DNA of 64,000 nt from VAZQ01 sp963841105 (GTDB taxonomy: Bacteria > Pseudomonadota > Alphaproteobacteria > Rhizobiales > Xanthobacteraceae). The stretch's first letter is position 1, and every line of letters starts with the position of its first letter. The position numbers were made by a program, and so were the translations under genes. Location: positions 1 to 64,000 of the forward strand of contig CAWJCB010000041.1 of the NCBI GenBank assembly GCA_963841105.1, written 5' to 3'. Positions 30,101 through 42,100 of the stretch are shown one piece after another. The notes under the pieces were generated by a model. That model ran no database searches, was not told the DNA's origin, and was given only the letters and a program-made list of their open reading frames with translations.

Positions 30101-33100
30101 GCGTCCCACCACATCGCCCAGCGCTCCCTCCAGCGCCGGCGCATCCAGTGGCCCCGTCAGCCGCACCGCAACCGGGATGGTGTAGGTTGCGCTTGCTGTT
30201 GCGCTTGCCTCCTCCAGCCGGTGCAGGAACCACAGCCGACGCTGCGCATGCGACAGCGGCAGCTCCGCAGGACGCGCCCGCGCAACGAGGGCAGGACGGC
30301 GCGCTGCGTGGTCATCCAATCGACCCGCCAGCGCCGCAACCGTCGGCGCCTCAAACAGCGTGCGGATCGGCACCTCGACATCAAGGCCTGCCCGGATGCG
30401 GCTGATCAGCCGCATCGCCAACAGCGAATGGCCGCCCAGCGCAAAGAAATTGTCCGCAATCCCCACCCCGGCGACCCCGAGCACTTCCGCAAACAGCGCG
30501 CAAAGGATCTCCTCCCGCGGCGTGCGCGGCGCACGCCACAGACCCTCCCCGCGCAGCACAGGCGCCGGCAGCGCCCGGCGGTCGAGCTTGCCGTTCGGCG
30601 TCAGCGGAAGCCGATCCAGAACCACAAAGCCAGACGGCACCATGTAGTCGGGAAGGCTTGCCCCCACATGCGCGCGCAACGCACCCGCAGCCAGATCTTC
30701 CCCTTCGCTCCGAGGCACGACATACGCGACCAGCCGCTTCTGCCCAGGCAAATCTTCGCGCGCAATCACCGCGGCCTGCGCCACCCCGGGATGGCGCAGC
30801 AGAACCGCCTCGATCTCGCCCGGCTCAATGCGAAAGCCGCGCAGCTTCACCTGCGCATCCGCGCGCCCGACAAACTCCAGAACCCCGTCCGGGCGCCAGC
30901 GGCCCAAATCCCCCGTGCGGTACATCCGGCTGCCCGCCGCCCCATACGGGTCCGCAACAAACCGCTCCGCGGTCAGCCCCGCACGCCCGAGATACCCACG
31001 CGCCAGGCCAGCGCCGGCAATGTAAATCTCCCCCGCCACCCCCGCAGGCACAGGCGCCAGATACCCGTCCAGCACGTATATCCGCGTGTTCCAGATCGGA
31101 CGGCCAATCGGGACAGGGCTGTCATCCTCGCGCACCAAGGCCCAGCTTGAATAGGTCGTGTCTTCCGATGGCCCATAGAGGTTATGCACGCGCTGCGCGT
31201 TCGTCTGGGCATAGAGTTGTTGCACCAGCCGCGCCTGGAGAGCTTCTCCCGCAAGATTGATCACCCGCACCGAGCCGGGAATGGCTCGCAGCCGCAGCAG
31301 CTCGGCGATCGCAGATGGAACCGTATTGAGGAGAGTGATCTTCGTCGCTGTGGCGGGAATGCGAATGGGATCGTATGCGACGATGACGCTTCCACCCGAA
31401 CAGAGCGGAACGAAAATCTCGAATACGGACAGATCAAAGCAGATGGACGTCGAAGCAACGACCCCTGCAAGATCGCTCCGCACTGAAGGCAGCGCGCGCC
31501 CAGTGAATGAACGCACCAGCGCTGTCGTGACAAATACCGACCCCTTTTGGCGTCCCTGTGGAGCCTGAGGTGTAGATGACATAGGCGAGGTTGCCCGGGT
31601 CGAGCGCGACGGCGGGGGGGCTCTGCGGCGCCGCCGCAATGGCGGGCGCATCGGCATCAAGCCGCACGATGACCGGCACACGCGCTGCCGTCTCGGCCGA
31701 CAGGCGCTCCAGCAGCGCATCCTGAGTGACGAGCACCTCCGCGCCGGCATCCTCCAGCATGAAGGCAAGCCGCGCCTGCGGGTAGTCCGGATCAAGCGGC
31801 AGATACGCACCCCCCGCCTTGAGGATGCCCAGCAACCCGACGATCAGGTCGAGCGAGCGGGCAAGGCACAGCCCCACCACCGTCTCAGGCCCCACCCCGC
31901 GCGCGCGCAGATGATGCGCCAGCCGGTTGGCCCGCCTGTCCAGCTCACCGTAGCGCAGCCGCTCCTCCTCGAAGATCACCGCAATCGCATCCGGGCTCCT
32001 GGCCACCTGCGCCGCAAACAGCTCCGGCAGGGTGGAAGCAGGCAGCGCATGCGCCGTCGCGTTCCACTCCCCCAGGATGGTCGCGCGCTCATCCGCACCG
32101 AGAATGTCCACGCTGGAGAGCGCCCGCTCCGGATGCGCTACAGCCGCTTCCAGCACACGGACGAACCGACTTGCCAGCCTTTCGATGCTCGCCGCATCAA
32201 ACAGGTCGGATCGGTAGTCGAGCCGCAGGCGCAACTGCTCGCCCGGCATCGCCATCAGGCCCAGCGCGTAGTGCGTCGCATCATGCCCACTAACCCCGAC
32301 AAGCCGCACGCCGCCGCTTACCGCGGTCGCGCCGAGGCGATCAGCTGGGTAATTCTCAAACACCACCAGCGTGTCGAAGAGATCGCCCAGTCCGGCCTCG
32401 CTTTGGATCTCCGCAAGCCCTACATGCTGGTGGACAATCATTTGGCTCTGACTGTCCTGCACGTGTCGCAGCAGGGCCAGCAGCGGCAGCGCCGGTGGCA
32501 GCTTCACGCGCAGCGGCAGCGTGTTGATGAACAACCCCACCATCCGCTCAATGCCGGCGATCTCTGGTGGCCGCCCGGCTACCGTCACTCCAAACACCAC
32601 GTCGTCGCGACCAAGCAGCCGGCCAAGCAGCACAGCCCAGGCGGCCTGGATCATGGTGTTGAGAGTGAGGCCCAACCGGCGCGCCTGCTCGCTTAACCCA
32701 GTCGTGAGCTCTTCACTCAGCCCCAGCAGCATCTGCTGCGGCACCGGCGGCACGCCGATGCCTTTACGCGCAGCCAAGTAAGTGGACTCTTGCAGCCCCG
32801 CCAAAGTCTCTCGCCAGGCCGCGCGTGCACAGGCACAATCCTGTCGGGCGGCCCAGGCCAGATAATCCCGATAAGGCGTCACCCGCGGAAGCGCCGCACC
32901 ATTCCCCTTCTGCGCATGAAGCGTCAGCAGTTCCTGCACCAGGATCGACGTTGACCAGCCATCCAGCAGGATGTGATGGCTGCTGACCACCAGCCGATGC
33001 TCACCTCCCCCCAGCTGGAGCAGCGTGAACCGCAGCAGCGGCGGGCAGCTCATATCGAAGCGCTCGGCGCGATCCGCCATGAGGATATCGGCCAGGCGCT

Positions 33101-36100
33101 CATCGCGTGCCGGACCGTCCAACAATGAGAGATCAATATGGCGCCACGGCGCTCTTGCCCCCGCCACGATGATCTGCACCGGCCGGAGCAGTTGCTCATG
33201 CTCGAACGCCGCCCGCAGGCTCGCATGTCGCTCGACAAGAGCCTGCGCCGCCATTTCCAACGCGGCGGCATCGAGCGGGCCTGCCAACGCGAGCACCAGT
33301 TGCACCGTGTAGAGGTCGGGCGCCTGTGCATCGTAAAGGGCATGAAACAGCAGCCCCTCCTGCAACGCAGACAGCGGCAGCAAGTCCTCCAGATGCGGGT
33401 ACTTGCTCTCCAGCCGCTCGATCTCGCTCTGCGACAGAGCCAGCAACGGCACATCGCAGGGGCTGCGGCCACCAGCCCCGGGTTGCTCCACATGGCGTAC
33501 AAGCGCTTCCAGCGCCGCAAACCACCCCTCCCCCAGTTCGCGCACGTCCTCCTGCGAGAACAGGGCAGGCGCCCACGACCACCTCGCCACCAGGGTTGCG
33601 CCATCTTCGCCATCGGCGGTGAGCGCATTGACCTCAAGGCAGTGCGCGAGCGCCAGCGCAGGATCGCCGCCGCCTAGCTTCACCGTCTCGCCAGCCGCCG
33701 CCCAATCCCCCGAACCCGGCGCCGGGAAACGCCCGAGATAGTTGAAGCCGATCTGCGGCCGCGCAAGCTCGGCAAGCTGCAATCCCGTCTGCCCATTGAG
33801 ATAGCGTAGCAGTCCGTAGCCAAGCCCTTGGTTCGGGACCGCATGCAACTCTTCCTTGATGATCTTGAACGCCCGACCAAGTGCGCCACCGCCGGCGAAC
33901 GCTTCCGCAAGATCGACTGCCCCAGCATCAAGCCGCAATGGATAAAGGCTCGTGAACCAGCCAACCGCGCGCGAGAGGTCTACATCGGCAAAAATCTCCT
34001 CGCGACCATGCCCCTCCACATCAATCAATACCGCTGTGGTGTCGCCGCGATCATGCCGCCGGCACCAACGCAAAACAGCCAGAACCAACCCGGTGAGCAG
34101 GACATCATTGATGCCGGCATGAAACGCCGCCGGCACCCGCGTCAGCAAAGCCGTCGTGATCGCATCCGGCAGCGTCAGCGTCAGCTGTCCGGCGCTTGCG
34201 CTCACGTCGCGTCCCGGATCAAGCGCCCCGTCCACCAGGCAAACAGCCGGCTTGCTCAACCGCGTCGCCCAGAACGCAAGCTCGGCGACCTGATCAGCAT
34301 CCTGCGCGTGCGCGGCAAGCCGATGCGCCCAGCGGCGAAACGACGTTCCCCGCGCCGCCAGCGCCACCGCCTGCCCCCGCGCAGCCGCTCCCCACGCCCT
34401 CGCAAGGTCGGGCACCAGGATGCGCCAGGACACCCCATCTATCGCAAGATGATGGATGGTCAGCAGCAGCCGGCCAGCCTGACCGCCCCCCGCATCGAAC
34501 CACACCGCCTGAACCATCATGCCTGTCGCCGGAGCAAGTCGCGCCTCGGCTAATTCCGCCTCTTGCGCAATGCAGGCGCGCCGTCCAGCCGCATCCAAGC
34601 CGCACACATCGATGCGGGAAAAACAGCGCTCAGCGTCGACCGTGCCGGCCGGCAAAATCTCAAGCGAGACGTCACCACCCTGCGCAGAAGAAATCAGCCG
34701 CAGCCGCAACGCATCGTGATGATCGAGCACAGCCTGCAGCGCGCCGATCAGGTGCTTTTCCTCCAGACCGGGCGGAACCTGCAGCAGCATCGCCTGATTG
34801 AACCGCTCGATCGGTCCGCACCGATCCAACAGCCAATGCATGATCGGCGTGAGCGGCAACCCGCCTGTCGCGATGTCGGAAACAGCCGCCGCCCTGCCCT
34901 CGACAGAGGCAGCAACTGCCGCAAGCGCCTCCACTGTCTGATGCTGGAACACGGCGCGCGGCGTGATCACCAGCCCCGCTTGCCGCGCCCGGCTCACCAG
35001 CTGGATCGAAACGATGCTGTCCCCGCCCAGCGCAAAGAAATTGTCCGCAATCCCCACCCCGGCAACCCCGAGCACTTCCGCAAACAGCGCGCAAAGGATC
35101 TCCTCCCGCGGCGTGCGCGGCGCACGCCACAGACCCTCCCCGCGCAGCACAGGCGCCGGCAGCGCCCGGCGGTCGAGCTTGCCGTTCGGCGTCAGCGGAA
35201 GCCGATCCAGAACCACAAAGCCAGACGGCACCATGTAGTCGGGAAGGCTTGCCCCCACATGCGCGCGCAACGCACCCGCAGCCAGATCTTCCCCTTCGCT
35301 CCGAGGCACGACATACGCGACCAGCCGCTTCTGCCCAGGCAAATCTTCGCGCGCAATCACCGCGGCCTGCGCCACCCCGGGATGGCGCAGCAGAACCGCC
35401 TCGATCTCGCCCGGCTCAATGCGAAAGCCGCGCAGCTTCACCTGCGCATCCGCGCGCCCGACAAACTCCAGAACCCCGTCCGGGCGCCAGCGGCCCAAAT
35501 CCCCCGTGCGGTACATCCGGCTGCCCGCCGCCCCATACGGGTCCGCAACAAACCGCTCCGCGGTCAGCCCCGCACGCCCGAGATACCCACGCGCCAGGCC
35601 AGCGCCGGCAATGTAAATCTCCCCCGCCACCCCCGCAGGCACAGGCGCCAGATACCCGTCCAGCACGTATATCCGCGTGTTCCAGATCGGACGCCCAATG
35701 GGGAGCTGCGCGCCACCCGAGTTTTCTGTGTTGCTGGAGTAAACGGTTGACCAGACACTACATTCAGTTGGGCCGTATTCGTTTGTGAGTGAGATGGCGG
35801 GGAATAATCGGCTGTGTTGAATAGCCAGATCCGAACGGCACGCCTCCCCGGCCAAAATTACTGATTGCAGCGCGCCACCCCCTGATGGCGCGAGATGATC
35901 GATCAGAGCGCCGTAAAGCGCTGGTACAGTGAGAAAGCAGTTCACCTCATGCGAACGAATTGCGGAGATAACGCAATCTGCGGTCAAGGCGGCAGAAAGG
36001 ACCAAAGTACCGCCACTTAGAAGGCTGCCAAATACTCCAGCGATCGAGCTGTCGAATGACGGGGAAGAGAGCAGCAGGAAGCGCTGCTCTGATAATCGGC

Positions 36101-39100
36101 AATAAAAGGAAGTCCGTGCCGCATTCGTTGCTGCAATATTGCGCTGCTCGACCAGCACCCCCTTTGGCGTCCCTGTGGAGCCCGAGGTGTAGATGACATA
36201 GGCGGAGGTTGCCCGGGTCGAGCGCGACGGCGGGGGGGCTCTGCGGCGCCGCCGCAATGGCGGGCGCATCGGCATCGAGCCGCACGATGACCGGTACACG
36301 CTGCTGCCGTCGCCGCCGACAGGCGCTCCAGCAGCGCATCCTGAGTGACGAGCACCTCCGCGCCGGCATCTTCCAGCATGAAGGCAAGCCGCGCCTGCGG
36401 GTAGTCCGGATCAAGCGGCAGATACGCACCCCCCGCCTTGAGGATGCCCAGCAACCCGACGATCAGGTCGAGCGAGCGGGCAAGGCACAGCCCCACCACC
36501 GTCTCAGGCCCCACCCCGCGCGCGCGCAGATGATGCGCCAGCCGGTTGGCCCGCCTGTCCAGCTCACCGTAGCGCAGCCGCTCCTCCTCGAAGATCACCG
36601 CAACCGCATCCGGGCTCCTGGCCACCTGCGCCGCAAACAGCTCCGGCAGGGTGGAAGCAGGCAGCGCATGCGCCGTCGCGTTCCACTCCCCCAGGATGGT
36701 CGCGCGCTCATCCGCACCGAGAATGTCCACGCTGGAGAGCGCCCGCTCCGGATGCGCTACAGCCGCTTCCAGCACACGGACGAACCGACTTGCCAGCCTT
36801 TCGATGCTCGCCGCATCAAACAGGTCGGTCGCGTATTCGATCCCCCCGACAATCCCCGCCGGCAACCCGTCCGCCCCGCGCTCCTCGCTCAGGCTCACCG
36901 AGAGGTCAAACTTCGCCGTTCCCGTGGATACATCTTCAGGCGACGCCGCAATCCCATTCACTGCAAACCGCGCCGCCATATTGGTTTGAAACGCCAGCAT
37001 CACCTGGAACAAGGGATGATGCGATAGCGACCGCACAGGGTTGAGAAGCTCCACCAGCCGCTCAAACGGCACATCCGCATGGCTGTAGGCCGACAGATTG
37101 CGAGAGCGCACCCGCCCGATCAGCTCCCCCAGCCCGGGGTTGCCCGACGTATCCGTCCGCAGCACCAGCGTGTTCACAAAGAACCCGACAAGCCCGTCCA
37201 GCGCGCTGTCGCTGCGCCCCGCTATCGGGCTGCCGATCGCGATGTCATCCCCCGCCCCAAGCCGGCTCAGCAGACCCGCAAGGCACGCCTGCACCACCAT
37301 GAACAGGCTCGCCCCACATCCCCGCGCCAGACCAACGAGCCCACGGTGCAACTCCGCGGACAGCTTCACCCCAACAACATCCCCGCGATGGCTCGCAACA
37401 GATCGCCGCGGCCGATCGCTGGGCAAATCTACGGCAGGCGCTAACCCATCCAGCGCCGCGCGCCAGTACGCAAGCTGCCGCGAGATCGCGCTCTCCGCAT
37501 CGCTCTCCTCGCCAAGGACCTCCCGTTGCCACAAAGTGTAGTCGGCATACTGCACCGACAGCGGCGGCAAGGCTGAAGCCTCCCCCCGCAGACGCGCCCC
37601 ATAGGCCCATGCAAGGTCCGCAAACAGCGGACCCAATGACCACCCGTCCGCCGCGATGTGATGCACCAGCAGCAGCAGCACGTGCTCGCTCGCGGCGACC
37701 TCGAACAGGTGCGCGCGCACCGGCAGCTCGGCGCAGATGTCAAACCCAACCGCCGCCGCATCCGCCAGCGCCGCCGCAAGCGCGGTCTCCGTCACCCGCG
37801 CCCGGATCAGCGCAGGCCGTGCCGCATCCGCTCCCAGCACCTCCTGCCGCGCCACCCCGTCGCGCTCGGGAAAGATCGTGCGCAGGCTCTCATGGCGTCC
37901 CACCACATCGCCCAGCGCTCCCTCCAGCGCCGGCGCATCCAGTGGCCCCGTCAGCCGCACCGCAACCGGGATGGTGTAGGTTGCGCTTGCTGTTGCGCTT
38001 GCCTCCTCCAGCCGGTGCAGGAACCACAGCCGACGCTGCGCATGCGACAGCGGCAGCTCCGCAGGACGCGCCCGCGCAACGAGGGCAGGACGGCGCGCTG
38101 CGTGGTCATCCAATCGACCCGCCAGCGCCGCAACCGTCGGCGCCTCAAACAGCGTGCGGATCGGCACCTCGACATCAAGGCCTGCCCGGATGCGGCTGAT
38201 CAGCCGCATCGCCAACAGCGAATGGCCGCCCAGCGCAAAGAAATTGTCCGCAATCCCCACCCCGGCAACCCCGAGCACTTCCGCAAACAGCGCGCAAAGG
38301 ATCTCCTCCCGCGGCGTGCGCGGCGCACGCCACAGACCCTCCCCGCGCAGCACAGGCGCCGGCAGCGCCCGGCGGTCGAGCTTGCCGTTCGGCGTCAGCG
38401 GAAGCCGATCCAGAACCACAAAGCCAGACGGCACCATGTAGTCGGGAAGGCTTGCCCCCACATGCGCGCGCAACGCACCCGCAGCCAGATCTTCCCCTTC
38501 GCTCCGAGGCACGACATACGCGACCAGCCGCTTCTGCCCAGGCAAATCTTCGCGCGCAATCACCGCGGCCTGCGCCACCCCGGGATGGCGCAGCAGAACC
38601 GCCTCGATCTCGCCCGGCTCAATGCGAAAGCCGCGCAGCTTCACCTGCGCATCCGCGCGCCCGACAAACTCCAGAACCCCGTCCGGGCGCCAGCGGCCCA
38701 AATCCCCCGTGCGGTACATCCGGCTGCCCGCCGCCCCATACGGGTCCGCAACAAACCGCTCCGCGGTCAGCCCCGCACGCCCGAGATACCCACGCGCCAG
38801 GCCAGCGCCGGCAATGTAAATCTCCCCCGCCACCCCCGCAGGCACAGGCGCCAGATACCCGTCCAGCACGTATATCCGCGTGTTCCAGATCGGACGGCCA
38901 ATCGGAGGCGATCTCGCATGATCGTCGTCAAGAACTGCTACGGCGGACCAAATGGTCGATTCCGTTGGTCCATAGAGGTTTGTGACTGGACCGCCTAGCT
39001 CCCGCAGTGCCGAGCGGAGAGCGTTCGACAAAGCCTCGCCGCCGACTAAGACCCTTAAGTTGCCGAGTCCCTCCTCGCAATTTCTCACCAATATCTGCCA

Positions 39101-42100
39101 AAGCGTCGGGGTAGCTTGCAGTATCGTGCTACCGCTCTGGACTATCCTACGGGCGAGCGTGGGTGGATCATTGACGGACTCTCTCGTCGCGATAGCGACA
39201 CCAGCACCGCTGACAATTGGAAGAAAAAGCTCAAGCGCCGCAATATCGAAGCCTATGCTCGTAACCGCCATCAACCGATCCTGCCGATCCAGTGGCACTT
39301 GCTGCTGCATGGCAAGCAGCAGGTTTTTCAGGCTCGCATGCTCGATCACCACTCCCTTTGGCGTCCCTGTGGAGCCTGAGGTGTAGATGACATAGGCAGG
39401 GTTGGCCGGGTCGAGCGCGACGGCGGGGGGGCTCTGCGGCGCCGCCGCAATGGCGGGCGCATCGGCATCAAGCCGCACGATGACCGGCACATGCGCCGCC
39501 GTCGCCGCCGACAGGCGCTCCAGCAGCGCATCCTGAGTGACGAGCACCTCCGCGCCGGCATCTTCCAGCATGAAGGCAAGCCGCGCCTGCGGGTAGTCCG
39601 GATCAAGCGGCAGATACGCACCCCCCGCCTTGAGGATGCCCAGCAACCCGACGATCAGGTCGAGCGAGCGGGCAAGGCACAGCCCCACCACCGTCTCAGG
39701 CCCCACCCCGCGCGCGCGCAGATGATGCGCCAGCCGGTTGGCCCGCCTGTCCAGCTCACCGTAGCGCAGCCGCTCCTCCTCGAAGATCACCGCAACCGCA
39801 TCCGGGCTCCTGGCCACCTGCGCCGCAAACAGCTCCGGCAGGGTGGAAGCAGGCAGCGCATGCGCCGTCGCGTTCCACCCCCGCAGGATGGTCGCGCGCT
39901 CATCCGCACCGAGAATGTCCACGCTGGAGAGCGCCCGCTCCGGATGCGCTACAGCCGCTTCCAGCACACGGACGAACCGACTCGCCAGCCTTTCGATGCT
40001 CGCCGCATCAAACAGGTCGGTCGCGTATTCGATCCCCCCGACAATCCCCGCCGGCAACCCGTCCGCGCCGCGGTCCTCCGTCAGACACACAAAGAGGTCG
40101 AACCTCGCCGTCGCCGTTGCCACATCTTCGGACCGCGCGGTAACCCCCGCTACGTCAAATCGCGCTGCCGCATTGGTCTGCAACGCCAGCATCACCTGGA
40201 ACAAGGGATGATGCGATAGCGACCGCACAGGGTTGAGAAGCTCCACCAGCCGCTCAAACGGCACATCCGCATGGCTGTAGGCCGACAGATTGCGAGAGCG
40301 CACCCGCCCGATCAGCTCCCCCAGCCCGGGGTTGCCCGACGTATCCGTCCGCAGCACCAGCGTGTTCACAAAGAACCCGACAAGCCCGTCCAGCGCGCTG
40401 TCGCTGCGCCCCGCTATCGGGCTGCCGATCGCGATGTCATCCCCCGCCCCAAGCCGGCTCAACAGACCCGCAAGGCACGCCTGCACCACCATGAACAGGC
40501 TCGCCCCACATTCCCGCGCCAGACCAACGAGCCCACGGTGCAACTCCGCGGACAGCTTCACCCCAACAACATCCCCGCGATGGCTCGCAACAGATCGCCG
40601 CGGCCGATCGCTGGGCAAATCTACGGCAGGCGCTAACCCATCCAGCGCCGCGCGCCAGTACGCAAGCTGCCGCGAGATCGCGCTCTCCGCATCGCTCTCC
40701 TCGCCAAGGACCTCCCGTTGCCACAAAGTGTAGTCGGCATACTGCACCGGCAGCGGCGGCAAGCGCGGCGCATCCAAGCCCGGCGCATCCCCACGCAGCC
40801 GCGCCGCGTAACAGGCCGCCAGGTCCGCAAACAACGGGCCCAACGACCATCCGTCTGCCGCGATATGATGAACCAGCAGCAGCAGCACGTGCTCGCTCGC
40901 GGCTGATCTCGAACAGATGCGCGCGCACCGGCAGCTCGGCGCAGATGTCAAACCCCACCGCCGCCGCATCCGCCAGCGCCGCCGCAAGCTCGGCCTCCGC
41001 CACCCGCGTCCTGATCAGCGCAGGCCGCGCCGCCGCCACTCCCAGCACTTCCTGCCGCGCCACCCCATCGCGCTCGGGGAAGATCGTGCGCAGGCTCTCA
41101 TGGCGCTCCACCACATCGCCCAGCGCCCCCTCCAGCGCAGAGAATTCCAGTGCCCCCGTCAGCCGCACCGCAACAGGTATGCTGTAGGTCGCGCTTGCCG
41201 TTGCGCTTGCCTCCTCCAGCCGGTGCAGGAACCACAGCCGCTGCTGCGCGTAGGACAGCGGCATATCTGCGGGGCGCCCCCGCGGCATGAGCGTAGGACT
41301 TCTCCTCTGACGCTGCCCCACCCAGTCCGCCAGCGCCGCAACCGTCGGCGCCTCAAACAGCGTGCGGATCGGCACCTCGACATCAAGGCCTGCCCGGATG
41401 CGGCTGATCAGCCGCATCGCCAACAGCGAATGGCCACCCAACTCAAAGAAATTGTCACCAATCCCGACCTCTGGCACCCCGAGCACTTCCGCAAACAGCG
41501 CGCACAGAATCTCCTCCTGTGGCGTGCGCGGTGCACGCCACAACGGCTGTTCGCGCAGTCCTTGCCCGCGCAGCACAGGCGCAGGCAGGGCGCGGCGGTC
41601 GAGCTTGCCGTTGGGGGTCAGCGGAAGCCGATCCAGAACCACAAAGCCAGACGGCACCATGTAGTCGGGAAGGCTCGCCCCCACATGCGCGCGCAACGCA
41701 CCTGCAGCCAGATCTTCCCCTTCGCTCCGAGGAACCACATAGGCTGTGAACCGATTGTTTCCTTCGCGCGCAATCACCGCGGCCTGCGCCACCCCGGGAT
41801 GGCGCAGCAGAACCGCCTCGATCTCGCCCGGCTCAATGCGAAAGCCGCGCAGCTTCACCTGCGCATCCGCGCGCCCGACAAACTCCAGAACCCCGTCCGG
41901 GCGCCAGCGGCCCAAATCCCCCGTGCGGTACATCCGGCTGCCCGCCGCCCCATACGGGTCCGCAACAAACCGCTCCGCGGTCAGCCCCGCACGCCCGAGA
42001 TAGCCACGCGCCAGGCCGGCGCCGGCAATGTAAATCTCCCCCGCCACCCCCGCAGGCACAGGCTGCAAATACCCGTCCAGCACGTAAACACGGTAGTTGC

